From Paragonimus skrjabini miyazakii (Eukaryota > Platyhelminthes > Trematoda > Plagiorchiida > Troglotrematidae), in assembly GCA_014338405.1 (NCBI GenBank), contig JTDE01002847.1:24806-88805 (forward strand): a DNA stretch of 64,000 nucleotides. Direction: 5' to 3'. The position numbers and the translations under genes were made by a program. Below are positions 12,408-26,400 of the stretch, piece after piece; position 1 is the first letter of the stretch, and each line of letters starts with the position of its first letter. Below the pieces are notes generated by a model. It did not search any database, was not told the origin of the DNA, and was given only the letters and a program-made list of their open reading frames with translations.

Positions 12408-13160
12408 ACTGTTATTAGTTCCAGGGCAAACAACCTGCATAAGTCAACCGTTTATGCATACAGAGCGGGGCAGCGAGTAATGATTAGCACAGTCTAGGAG
12501 AAAGCAAACAATTTTGGGTTTCGAGGGCGGGATAACACCCGAAAGGATTTGGTGGGATCAACAACGCGACCTGTTTCCATGAGATGCTTTGCAATGGATG
12601 AGGTCAGAGTTCAGCTCAATTGCTCCGTTGAAACTGAGGTTGCGTCATCAAATGCAACAACCACTAAGGCATCCGTTCAGCCATTCTTTGTTCTAGGCAC
12701 CTATTTGTTCTATCGATATAGACGGCACCACAATCGCAAACGAACTGATAGATTATGTGAGACAGAACACTTCTGTAGGTCACGGGTTTGAACAAGCCGA
12801 ACAACAGTTCTAATTGTGAGTAGTAACCCGCATTCAGCCGCATGGTAGGCAAGAGTTAGAACAGACTGTAATATTCAACTCACATTAGTTGTGGTATGGT
12901 CGCAAAAGTGAACTGTAGACTTCCCCGATCAACATGCATTTACATCGGTGGTCCAGTAGAAATTAAATTGACGATTTCAAGCAGCATAGCTTTTGTTGAT
13001 ACCCCTTTGAATTTGTCAGTGATAAAAGATTTAATGGTGGTTCTCTTACCCCCAGAATTTAAAATATGTGAGCAAAAAGGGTTATCACTTGGGATCCGTC
13101 CACTTTGAATCGCACTGTGTAAGTTTTTGACCGTAGCTGACTTGTTCGGGACGTTCAACC
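12408..13160 (-). mobile_element. Penelope-like element fragment, connector plus GIY-YIG
   Basis: Read on the minus strand, the fragment begins with a weak connector (SFITDKFKGVSTKAMLLEI resembling the FISLPFKGD block), continues with HIIYQFVCDCGAVYIDRTNR and CLEQRMAE, which is a clear GIY-YIG nuclease with YIDRT in place of YIGRT, then SIAKHLMETGRVVDPTKSFR and VLSRPRNPKL, and finishes with a decayed EAVxIxRxKPALCxQK-like block interrupted by stops. Frameshifts separate these parts. The order and spacing are right for one PLE copy truncated before its reverse transcriptase. Confidence 0.8.
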
Positions 13161-13164
13161 TCAA

Positions 13165-14284
13165 CCCAAGTGAAACATACGCAAGGATGAAGTAACTCTA
13201 CGGTTCTTGTGCCCACCTACCCAAATTCTGTGTGCCCGTTTCAGGTGGTTTTCTGTTTACATGCGTGTCTCTCGGTTAAATCGTTGTGTTTTCCCAACAT
13301 GTTGAAGTGTCTGATGTTGACAAGTTGCAGGTCTCAGGCTTCGAACTTATTTTGCTTCTGACATCTGGCGGAGTTCATTGAGAGTGGTTGACCTTCCATA
13401 AACTGTGTTCGTTATTCAACAGAGAAACACAGAAGACTAAACCTTCTTTCTTCTTCTCGTCAGCACAAACATGTGATTGGATGTGTTGTTTGGTTGGAGA
13501 ACTATTAAACAGGAGCTCCAATCAGAAACTGAAGATAATATCCTCCCTAACTGTCACCAAAGTTAGCGGTGTTTTGAGGTTGTTGAGCTTCATACCTCCC
13601 AGTCACGTCAACAAGATATTGCGTTGTTTGATGGTCCTAAAGATCTCAATCTTGGCAAATCGACCTCGGTGAAATATCGAAATGCTGAGATAAGTTACAA
13701 TAATCGGATCAGTGAAAAGCCTTCAGGGCTGCTCTTGGTTCTATTTTCAGTTCATGGTTTGCGTCAGTGTTGGTAATCTTGACTGCATGACAAGTTGAAA
13801 CAGCCCACGACGGAAACCGTGGAGAGTTTTCTGTTGTTATTCATTGCGTCTTGAAGGCAAAACTGTGCACGAACACACAACGTGCACAACGAAAGACGCG
13901 CTCAATATTCTGTGGGACTGATGCTTCTAAATGGTCCGTACTCAGTCCAGATCGTGAATTAATCGAACGTCAAAACGCACCGTCAGCTGTACAGGTGTGC
14001 ATAAGGGTCTAAGTCGAATATCTACTGTTTAATTTTGAGGGCCGAATTAAAGATTAGTCTGTAGCTAGTACACCACAAAATACGCCGTGATATTGTTGGG
14101 TCGAGTTATACACAGTATCGAAGTTTTGAAATGAAACGGTGGAAACATACTTCACCAACATTCTCCGAATGAACGCACTTTTAATTCTCCCGCTCAGTTT
14201 TGCTATGACTGTGATCAAACAATTTGAGGAAGACGCACAGAGTTATTCTGTTAACCGGTGCATTTGGTTTGAAGTACAAAACAA
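13165..14284. other. upstream flank of the adhesion gene
   Basis: No exon, TATA box or initiator could be defended. The promoter and any 5' untranslated exon of the downstream gene may lie here or further left, but no motif distinguishes them. An open frame at 13,388-13,672 has no recognisable domain. Confidence 0.4.
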
Positions 14285-14471
14285 ATGTTGCAGGTTGTAG
14301 ATTGTGGAAATCATTCCTCTGAAATGCGTTCGCTTTCAAATGTGTTATCATTTTTGCAATGTATGTATTCGTCATTGGGAGATAGTCTGAATTGGAGATT
14401 AATCGGGAAACCCGTAGCATTTGGAGCCGAACATTTTATCCCCTGGGTTCTCACAGTATTTTCATTTATTT
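14285..14471 (+). CDS. exon 1: N-terminal leader
   Basis: The frame opens at 14,285 and reaches a GTAAGT donor at 14,472, leaving phase 1, which fits exon 2. The last codons encode EHFIPWVLTVFSFI, which continues as C through the split codon, a good hydrophobic core for a signal peptide just before the first Ig domain. In-frame ATGs lie at 14,285, 14,324 and 14,363; none is close enough to the hydrophobic core to settle the start, and an upstream untranslated exon or an internal acceptor is possible. Role inferred from position and hydrophobicity. Confidence 0.55.
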
Positions 14472-17400
14472 GTAAGTTAGTGTTCCAGTCAAACTTGCTG
14501 CTTAAAATATAAGTCCAGATAAGAATACAGGAATGCTGTGAGAACCACAACCAGGTAGTTTCCAAATGGACACACTTCTATAATCCGAAACTGCTTTCAG
14601 TCTCCATATTAACATAATGTAGTAAATTACCAAACCGAAGATGCAAGTATTTCAACTCTCGATGGAAAACCTCAACGCGGTGGCGAAGTACGCCCAAAAA
14701 CCCATAGCGATCGTACCGTGGGTAACGAGGGCGACCGGGTGAGCCATCACTCAACCAGACCGGACCAACAGACGAGGAATGGCAGGCGGAAAACCTCCCG
14801 ATAGAAGTCGGTCACATATGCAAATCGGGCGGCAGTACACACAAAGTGCGAGCGGTAAACGGGGGTGTAGTGCGGGCTGAAATTCCGGTCCATAAGCGTG
14901 AGAGCGCGCGTGGCACACGAATCAGCTAGCTTTACAATAAGGATTGCGCTTTATTGGACGCCTTTTCGCTACAATATGTGGAGAGGTATCAGATCGACTT
15001 ATCCAAATAAGCGGGCCCAAAGGTGTGCCTCTAAACATCCGCCCAACACATTACTTTTCTTTGCCAACTGAACGATAGAAACAGGCCATCGGGGAGGGTT
15101 GTATAGTTTCAGAGACAAACAACGTAGTTTTAGACGCTAAACAAATCCATTAACGACTTTAAGATAAACATGGTTTTAATTTTGATCAGGTGTCTAAAGT
15201 GTGAAAATGTGACCGATTTCGAGACAGTTCTTTATAAACTGCCTTATAGTTTCAGGTTATCAAGACGACTGGGCGAAGAAAATTTTTGCCAGCACAGGTG
15301 AGGTCGTCACTGCAATCAATGGTTCTAACGTTGAACTTACTTGTGAACTGAACATAAATCTTGGAGCATCGGTGAGTTTCAAATTTGATTCAACCTGTAA
15401 TAAACGTCATTGCTAGCAATGAACAAACAGTTGTTCGTGATGATAAATTCTTTGTATCTACTGTTGAATTTATTGTCTTGACGGAAACAAACCGGGGATG
15501 ACTGAATACCTGCATATAGAATAGTTTATAATACGGATTTTGCCCTCAGGGGTTTAGATCAAAATTAGAGGAGAGCTATTCCTGTCAGCATGCGTATAAA
15601 ATTTACCTCGGGAGCAACCTGGACTGTAATTGTTGCTCTCTACTTGTTTTAAATAAGCAAACTTTCAGGCTAATTGACTTTCAAAAATACACCCCACGAC
15701 AAAATTTTACTCTCACCCCATCTTTTAACAATAGCTCTATCATAACCAGATCGACGATGAACATTTTTAGCGGCAAAGTAGATGCTGTAATGAAGAAGAC
15801 GAATTTTGTTTGATAACACATAATAAAAATTGTATTACACCTGAAATGACGAAAATAAATGCCTAAACCCAGGTGCCCATAAGGTGAAGGGTTAGTGCGA
15901 ATACGGCTGGTAGATGTCGCATACCTTGAGAACGGGATAAGCAACGTCGTCCAGACGGTCTCCCAGGTAACCGGCCACTTTTCCAGTTATCTAGATCCGA
16001 ATTAGGTGTCAGATGGTCGTGTTGAACGGTTTTCTGAACGATGGCCGAACAAGTTAGAGGAGCGATTACTCCAAAACTCAATAGAATACCTTAACATGAC
16101 TGTGGGATATAGTCAGATCCCAAGGTGAGTGGATCACGAACAATATGAGAGATCGAACGAACCAGCATTGACTGAAATCTGTCCAATCGGGGAGAAATGA
16201 CGGGGGAATATATGCGACAGAAAACGTCGGCCAAACGGACTGAACTGGGAAGAGGTACGCATGATGTTTGAACAAAAGCCTCGTTGAATTGTGGACCGGA
16301 TTTCTGACTTATAAACGCGGTATGAAAACACGAAAATTTAAAAATATGGATGCTGTTTTATCAAACGCTCTTTCTTTACAATCGTGCTTTGTTTTACTGC
16401 ACTGGGTTTCTTTGATCTAATTCATGAATATGGCAAGATGCTAAACGTTGCGTGGTGTTAACAATGAATTTATTCTCGTTGTTCACATACATGAAACAAT
16501 CAATTATATATTTTTTTAAAAAGCACGATAACAAGGGCAGCAGTTATAGATGACGCGTACTAACAAAATCTGAGTCAGTTCCACAGCATCTTTTTTGTAC
16601 AGAGAAATGGTCGAAACTACTTGGTCATTGTAGGTGCCGTGGATACAAACACCTTCAGGTTTTGGTTACGTAACAACAAAGTGAATGGTGTTATCAAGAC
16701 AACTAAGTGACCTATACTCAAGACGTATTTAGCGGTCGAAGACGACGGGCTGCTAGTGTGTGCTGCTAGACCGAGTTCAATAAACTTTCAGGGTCGTCTC
16801 CAACTATCAGTTATCTTGAGCTGCTGTCCATCCCATGGAGATACCTGTCAAAGCAACTGCAGGTGAACTGGTAAATTGGATCGTCTTTTGGATCACGACA
16901 GGAAACATGGAAACGCGATACCCAGAAGCGAAGAACAACATCCATAATTCAGCAACTTGTTAGGTACGGCCTGAGGTTAATCGCAAATCTTGCCCATGTC
17001 AGTTGCTGACTGATTAACTTTGAAAGTCAGATTCCACCAATTTTTTTCTTCTGGAAGCAGCTTCAGCCCAAATTTGGTTTTTCTGTGATATGTTGAATTC
17101 CTATGAATTTTTCTTGAAAATCGATGATCAGTAAAACCCACTTGAAAATTCCTTTCTTCTATTGACACCGCCATAATTATGTACTTGGTTAGCCTTAAGG
17201 AGCAGCCTGCTTAACAAGCCACACATTTTACACCATCAGAAGAAATGTAGAAAATTGACAAAACTCAAAGATTTCTTAACTTCCGATATATTACACGTCG
17301 TCTTATACCATCTTTACGCCACTTAGTCAAAATGGCTATTCTCTTTTACACAAGAAACTGCCAAATTTCAGTAGGATACGTTTAACAATCAGTACATTTG

Positions 17401-20400
17401 ATTGAACTGAATCTTATTTGTAAGAATAAAAATATTTTATAGGCATACCGTTTGTAGAGAATGTTTTCACCAGTCGAATTAGAGACTTGTCCACAGGCTA
17501 TCCACAAGAATGTCGGTTAAGATCAGGCCCATTGGGAAGCCCATTACTACACTATCAATCTGCTTGCATGCAGTGAGGTAGAAACGAAATTGAATAGTCT
17601 CGGCGTGCTGAAGGATTAAAACCATGAGACAGTCAGCCGGTTCACAGTGTTAGATTCTGGCGGGAAATGAAAGTACTCAGAATGTTGGCAGTATCGTACA
17701 GATGTACATCCGTGATTAGCAAACCGATGTCAACAGAGTATATTTTAGCGCAATTCACGTACACATTCTCCAGAGGTCTGATCAACATGAAGTAATCTTG
17801 TATACAACGGGAACAGAAACATCAACAAATCGTGTAAAGAATGTTCATAAGCCATCTAAACACCTTGTATTGTATGCTGAGTTGCTTGTGGATAGAACAG
17901 GTCTCAACGGGATACCGCTTTTACGTAATTTTGGCAGGAGCATCTCCAACAGTGTCAGTTGTTTACACTGAGCCTGATTTAGATATTCAATTAACGGCAG
18001 AATTTGAAGTTTCTTCAACGTCTTCTTTCTGACAAATGTTGTTTTTAGCCAAGTGATTCAGCTTGAATTTTCGTTCAACAACAAGCAAGGTTCTCATTTG
18101 TGACGTATAATTCATTATGACAATGCTAGAACCTTTGTTAAATTTGTGGAAAACAACTTGTATGTTCACTATTTGCTCAGCTATTTCATAATGTTTAGAT
18201 GTTAAGCAAAACTGTTGGTGTGTGCGGGAGGCCACAAACGGCTGAGAACCAATTCGGATTGGAACCAATGCGCATTTTCCGATGGAGTGAGACATACTTC
18301 CAACCGATTATGCATGTTTTCGAACTAGTCCTGTGTCTGTAACCTCTCAGACCTTCACCCTATACATACTTGGCACGAGATCTATAGATTGGCGGTTTGT
18401 GCTATAGCCACACACATTCACGAGCTGGCGAGCAGTATTCACAGCTCAAAAGAAGGTGTGATCAATTTACGATTCCCAAAAAGAGCTAGTTTACTGCTGT
18501 GTGTTTCGTAGTTCGTTGAGTCATGTGTTGAGGTTTTACAGATGCAAAATAGTTAAACTGCTTCTGAATGATGTTCATGCTAAATTCATCAGCATGTACA
18601 CTTACTCATTAATGGCCTCCCACTGAACCACAGGCTAATGCATGTTACTGGCCATTGAAAACACATACTATACATGCCGGGCACGATAAATTCACTACTG
18701 CACTTTCGGAGCTAATAGACTAATGAAAAGTTCAAGCATGTGTTGTCTGTGCAAGGAGACGGATATGTCGCAAATGAACATTAGCAGAAATGGCTTGTAG
18801 TCGAAACTTTACCCAACAAAAGAGTGTTGTTGGTGTGAGGATTGCTTGTTCAAAGCAGTTGATATGTTTCGTAGACGTTCAGTTATTGTTCACGAATGTC
18901 CCACTACACGAGACAATTGATCAAGTTTGTGACCTCGTTAAAACGAGCCACATTACCTTTCGTCTTCCCAGTGATATTCTGAGGGAGGCTTTATTGTTGT
19001 GCAATTAGAAAGTCGGCTTCCGTTTTCTCAATCGATGTTACCGCCAATTAAATGAGTTAGTCATGAGGAGTTCACTAGGGCCCATCTTAGCGGACTTTTT
19101 CATGTTAAGGATTGAGCAAGAGTTGGTGGCAGATATATTGAGTCTGTCATATTGCATACTCTACTTTGACGATACAAAGGTATTCATCCGTTCGAAGCAA
19201 GCAGTGAATAACCTAATATGACGCTTAAACGGTTGTCAACCCAACATGGAGGTGACATATAAACTTGAGACTGATAATTGTTTGCCGTTTCTAGATATGC
19301 TCCTAAGTCGCCAGGAAGATAGTTCTACTAAGATAGCTGCCTATGGGAAATCCATATGGTCTGGTCAATACTTGAATATTAGCAGTTCCACACCGGTCCA
19401 CTATAAACACGTACTAGTAAATATAGTATTCACACGTGCAAAACCAATCTGTACACATGACAGCTTTGCGGAGGGATAAGACTTATTAACGTCTGTACTA
19501 CAGTCTAACTGTTACCCGAAAAGGTTCATCAAGAGGTTTAGTAAACCGAAACCGCTATCCGGACACGTAGTCACTGTGAAAAACAAAAGAGTTTATACTG
19601 AATGCATCAAGCAACGCAAAGACTGATGGATTTGACCAAACAAATATTTAGCGCAACCGAAATTAGCTCTGGCTCAAAAGCTGCCTGTGTCTTCAATCAA
19701 AGGAGATCAGTCTGTTGGTGCCACCCCACATTGTATCTACCAATGTAAATCTAACTGCAAAAAAAGTTACATAGGCAGACTCCAGAGTTGCTTGATATCC
19801 AGAATGAAGAAACATTCATTAAAGGGGGTAAACAGAAGTCTATATTACCTAAGAACGGCAATGTCGTTGAAACACGCAAATAACCAGTGTCCACAGTCGC
19901 TGAAGGCTTCTTAATCAGTGATCACGTTGTCGAACATGTTTGTACATTCACAAACTTATTACGTCACTCTAATCCAAAATCCTTAAGGTTTGTTGAGCAG
20001 ATCGCAAACAATTGAGTGAAGCATTGTGGGTTCAAAAATAATTGTTCGTGAAACTAACTCTTTCCTGAAATTGGTAACCTTTCCTAATTCACCAATTGAC
20101 TATCCACCTCATCTACTAACTGCTCGATGTGAAGAAACCATTTCACGTTATTGTAATCTTGGTACTGACTTGTCAGTATGAACTGCTTGTATCCATCGGT
20201 TTTCATGTTCTAACTGCTTTGAGTAAACTTTTGAAAAGAAGGAACTGTTTCAGGTCCATTATTGTTATCATTATTATTATTATCGACTCAAAGCAAGTTA
20301 CAAAACAATTCTAATCATTTTTGAAAAGTGTTTGAAAAAAAGGTAAATGAAACAGGAAGCACCGTGAGACACAGTTAACGTACATCGTCTTTTGAATGAG

Positions 20401-23400
20401 TTAATTGGAAAATTTATCTAATTTTCAGGATCTGGACAATGTGACATGGATTCGTTCACCTCGCCAAATTCTTACTCGTGGTATATTTCGCGTGACAGAA
20501 AACGATCGAATTACGATGGCTCCACAGGTAAGCATGGATTACTTATGAAAATTTGAGACACATGAGCTTTATTTCTTAACAAAGATACAGCCAATAGCTC
20601 GTTTAGAACACTTATGCTATCCAGTAGGTTGGTCTTAGCTTCCTGCGGCCTGATCTAATTTTAAAGACCTGTGGTTTAGTAGCAAACACCGTTTTAAAAC
20701 ATTTCGACACTTTGCCAAAGATTATGTCAGAACTGAGAGCGAAGAATTGACGAAAGGTCCACAACGAACAAAGATAGGAATAAAAACGATTGACTATGTA
20801 ATAACTACTGGATCGGCACAAGAAATGCCTCAATGTAATCCAGAATTGAAATATTTGAAAGCCTCTGAAGTCGTTACTCTAAGATGAGTCTTGTCACTCA
20901 TCAGAAGAAAATGACATACTGGAAGATTTGATGAATACTTTACACGTCACGAGTCAATGTACTTATGTAAAAATCTGTTGATCATAAGAAAACCAATTAA
21001 AACAATAACGGTTGGAAGTATTTTGTTTAGTCACTGGTGAGTACTGAGTATTGGATTGATATTAATTGAGTATCACTCATGTTGTGCCGTAGCTGTCAAA
21101 TTCAGTAGACTTTCAAATATGACCGTTAAGTGAAAGAAGAATTAGATACAATTTTCAACCATGGGACAGTGGGCTGGTAATGTATATTCTCATTGCAAAC
21201 GGAAACTAATCTTTGGCTCACTTGATCACGAGGCAGTCGTTTTGACCACTATGCTCTCAGACTCAGTAAACACAACTGATACGCTCCAAAAATTCAGAGC
21301 TCCTTCTTTAGAGGGGTTGGTTAAAAAATCTATCTGAAGAATAAAACAGTGACCAAATTTCAGTGGTGCTTCATTCCTATCAGCCTGATCTCTAATTGTT
21401 TCTAAGTATTCACTACGATGCTCACCATGTTTTTATGATCTCAACTCAATGAGAAGCCCTAATCGCGAGACGACCGAAAAGAGGCGATCGAGCCACCCGA
21501 GGTATATTCAAAGCAGTAGTGAAAAAGCCATTAGGCAGGATAATCCACTGTTGTTTAATCTATTGCCAGAGGTGTAGTATATACTGTGGCTGCCTCGTAG
21601 GAAAGTGGTCCAGAGTTTTACTATTGATTTTGGTGAAGATTTACACAACTGACATATGCCAATTGTATTAAACCTTGGGTATAATGTTTTTATTCGAAAG
21701 AGGTTGTTTGTAAATTCGTCTAAATCCTACAGGTTCAGGCACATATGGATGGCATTTGGTCTGGTTCTGATTCGTGTCAAAACGAGGGAACTGACGACCA
21801 TGACAGAACTTAAACCGTCCCGATCGAATGGAAAACCTCAACATTAATTACGCCACTAATTATCATATGATCAGGGGGGAAATTTAAAGCGCGACTAACC
21901 TGGCGTTTAGTGAACCAACTAGAAACTGTCTTAGATTACTTTCCAACACAAATGAGTTGAATTGTAGTCAATACGAGAAGTGAAGTAAGCCGTCACTGCA
22001 GAAGTCGACGTAACATATCGGAGTTGACAAAGCAGACCGTATCTAAAGGGTGAGCATTCGACTGAGGTGCAACCCGTTTTTTTTAAGTTACTAAGGCTTC
22101 GATTTTAACACGTGGCTGTGTGGCTGACGTATTTTGCATGCAAATTTACAATATAAACTTTGCTCAGCTACATTCTTCGGGTTGCGGCTTGTCGAAGTTG
22201 AATTTAAAACAGGATTTTGTTACTGCCTTCCAAACTTATTGATGCAACCAGACCTTAAAGTTATATATATTTGAATGTCTAAGCAGTTGTTAACTTGATC
22301 ACTATTCACATTTGGTCGCAAGTTCCGTATTCAGATAGATATTCCAGTCAACCATTTTAGAAATAAATCACTGGATTTAAGATTCATTCTTCAGTAATGC
22401 ACAACCTTGTCACTGAGAGGACTAGAACACCGGCCAGGCTTCTATGAGGTAACCATGTTGACCACTACGCCAATGATCTCACATATGGCACGACCGAATT
22501 ATCGCATGTGAACGCTCAAGCACTTTCGCTTGTGAATAATGCTCTGATTGCCCGATTGACTCAAAAGGAAACATAGTTACTATCTGTATACTCCAATCGA
22601 TGACCGCTCGACTAGGACTTCTTTGCAAGTTGACATCACAGAAATCATCAACTTGTTGAGCGATATTTTGATTACTGACTAGCAATACTCACAAGTGGAA
22701 GTGTCTAAAATTTCACATATAATAATTCGGTCGTGCCATATGTGTGGTCAGTAGCTCAGCGGTCAAAATGGTTGTCTCATGACGGGAGAAGTGAAAGAGA
22801 AACATCGAGTGAGGTTGTTCTAATGAACTTGCCAGCCATCGTACTTCGGTATAACATCCGGGCCGTACATTTGCTACACACTAAATGAAAGAAGTTAGCG
22901 TTGACTCTAAACGTTCTTTTCTTTAAGAGCTAATCAACTGACTGTGATTACAGAATAAATATGAGGGGCTTGACACTAGTTGCACAGAACATACCAGTAG
23001 ATAACGTGAAGTAGTCGTTGAACATGCATGGGTCCTTCTAAAAAACGCGCACCAACTTCAGAAGCTGTATAGGATATCCGTTATTACGCCACACATACTG
23101 CTGCAGACTCGTAATGTATGTTTTGATCAAGGTCTGTAGGTGCATATGAATCTGTTTTCCCATGGGAAACCAGATTCCGCCGAAACGTTTTTTATCACTT
23201 ACATTGAATTCAGATGAGACCCAACTGTGAAAAGTCAGGGCTTCGGCTGGATTCGAACCAGCGACAGAAACACCATGCCTCAACGCGGCAAGCGCTCTAC
23301 CAGCTGAACTACGAAGCCACGCCAGGAGCTCGGAAATTTCACATTTTGGATTCAGTTACCCACCCGTCCCACTGTCTCATATGGAATCCACCAAATGATC

Positions 23401-26400
23401 CAGGGGATCGACTGCCCCGGCAGGATTACATTGAACACAAATGTCGACCACAATGGTGTCAAATCCTTGCCTGCCCTATGGCTTGGACTGATTACGAATT
23501 TAGACAAAACTCCTGTTATCTGTAAAAACGGTACCGTCTCATTTATTAGATGACAGACTAGGTTAATCATCTCAGATGCCACATATCAACCTAACCGCGG
23601 AGAAACTCTAGGTGATTTCTGTTTCTTCTTCTTCATCATTTCAATTACAGACATCATCCAAGGTAGATTAAATGTAGAGTATCACGACATGTATGTAACA
23701 ATATGATCAAAATGTTGTTTAGAAATTCGTCAGCCACAATTCTTTGGAATACTGACAAATGTTTTAGTACGTTTACAAAGGGTACCCTTTAGAGCGGATT
23801 ACACGTTCAGAGGTTATATCTAACCATACCTCATGGTATATAGAAACCTTAGTTAAATATTGTGTTTTGGGTGTGAACTTTAGTACGACTGAGGTTTTGG
23901 CTTCAGTGGTGCACAGGACGTAGAACTTCAAAACAATGGCTTTATCATTCTGACCATTTCTATTCAGTTATAATTGTCCAACAACATTCTTGTTAACCTT
24001 GTAGAATGTATTCACCCAGAGTCAAGGGAAGTGCCAGCAACGAACCGGTGAATGTTGGTTAGTCGTGAATGGAATATCAAATCAAGACTTCTAATTTATT
24101 TAGGCCTATCACTGGGTTTAGGCCCCCTAGTAACTTGAGTACACAATTTTTGTGTGACTCCGTATTCGCGTTTTCGTCATACAACCAATGTGGTCAAAAT
24201 ATCTGACACCATTTAAACAAATTAAGCCATGTTTTTTCTGCAGATTGGATCGATTCCGTTTAAGCTTTTCAAAGGAAATCAACCCTGTTTTCCAAAGTTT
24301 ATCGCGGTATCCAGAACCTAATAACTACAGTAGCTTGTGGAACATTTCTCTGGAGACAGTCGAACTCGTCATCTTAGGTTTCAAAAATTGTCAGCAAACT
24401 CTAAAAGGTACCATTTCGCGTGCCAGCTGCCAGTTACTTGTGATTAACTTCCATATCTTCCAAACTACTCGATTATTGTTGCAAAATCTTTTGATTTGCC
24501 TTCAACGTTTTCCAGACTTTCAGTTGAAGTCGGCTTGATTTCCACGTTTTACCAGCTTAAGAGAAGCAACTCAGTTTGGTTAATGGTGAGCCGTCAAAGC
24601 ATAAATACCAAGGAAAAACACTTGCGGGATTGGTTTATCTGTCTTCAAATATGTGGTCACTGCAGAAAACAGTCTCTATCCTAAAGTTACCTCTACTCGG
24701 TTTGATCCGGGAAACGCGACTCCTAACTTATGCAATTCGTGTATGTTCGAATCACCATAGCAGTTTGTATTGTGTAATGATTTGGTTGGAAATATGTGTC
24801 TCAGTTCAGTGCTTCATTTGTGACTGGATGCTATTTGCTTCCCATCTTGAATTTTGACATTTCTATTGTAAAAGGATTTCCTAGTCTTTACGCACCCATA
24901 CATCTTGGAAGGTGAATTTTTTTCTGTTGGAATTTAGATCAGTAACTATTTTTCACAAAGGTATTGTTTGCAAAGAATTGTTTATTGCTTGCATTGTTTA
25001 CTGCAGAGGTTCACTTTAACCAGGCTAGTAGACCTAATCATTGATTATTCCATTTAGAACGGACTTCGCTTCTATAGCGTTTTTTGGCGTACGACCACTG
25101 TGACATCAAGATAGTATGGTTTAACTGCTTTCTTTCGTGATGACTTCGAAATTGATTATTGCATTAGCAGATTTCAGTTCATCTCTTTTGAATTTTAATC
25201 TCACTGACCGCTATCCCCGTTTTTTGTGTGTAGAAGGAACTGTGTATGAGGCTACCGTCGTCTTGACATCAATCGAACAGTTTTCTAGTTCTGACCTCTT
25301 TCGTTTAGTTGTTTTAAAATTTAGTGTATTCAAACTGCCAATGATAAGCACCTGTGAAGTATGTTCGAGCACAAATCGTGTACTATCAAACTTCCGTCTG
25401 TTGTGTGTTCAGATTTGTAAAGTAGATGGAATATTATAATAACTCTTTTTATCTTGTTAGAAAGATTAACTGTTTCATACTGATTCATACTCTACAATCG
25501 ACCTGTCATTCCAACGGTAAAAACACCGGCTTTTTAGAAATCATGATAGAACGCACGAATGACTTTTTGCTTGTCTACTGAACAGAAATCCAACTGATCG
25601 TGTTTGAGTTTTTTCTTTGTCGGATTAAGCATCAATAGTTTATCTCGATCTAAAACGCATATCCGTAAACCGCACTTGGACGGTTTTTCTTTACAGAAGT
25701 CCTGCACGCAATAGAGCCATAAAAATGAAACTATGAACATACTGACAGAAACAGGCAAAGTCTAAGCTGACATCTCGGTTTTTGTATTCATGTTTGTGGT
25801 TGTCAGTTGATATTTTTCTACGGTATGGATTTGTTTTGTTTGAGGGGAAACGTTCATTGATTTGTGAATGAAAATCAGGCTTGACTTTGTCCAACATCAC
25901 TCTGCTAATGCAAATTTTAATACACTTTTCCGTTGTTGCTCATTTTACGTTAATCATGGAACGCCGCCTCAGTAAATACGAAAATAATAATGAATTTTCG
26001 GCTAGAAAGTTACCCATATTGATTTTTCATAGAACCATTTTCTGCTCATGTACTTGGCTACCAACCTTTTACCATTTCTGTTATTCACTGGAAATAACGT
26101 AACTCAGCAATGTGTAATGATCACTACCTTCAGTTGCTACTGCGTCGGTATTTCAGGTTTGTTTTGTGAAAATAACACACTATATAACGCCGAAAGGAAT
26201 TGTGGAGTCAAGTTTCCACGAATTGCGTTCACCTAAATAAATCCTCCACTTGATCTGATATATCGCATATACAACAAAAATGATATGCCAGTACTAATCC
26301 GCAAACCGGTCAATTAACTGACTAGTCCTTATGATTAGTTCGCGAAGCACGGGTGCGGAATCATCTCATTGTCAATGAAGTAACGGTGTTTAGGTCTGAC

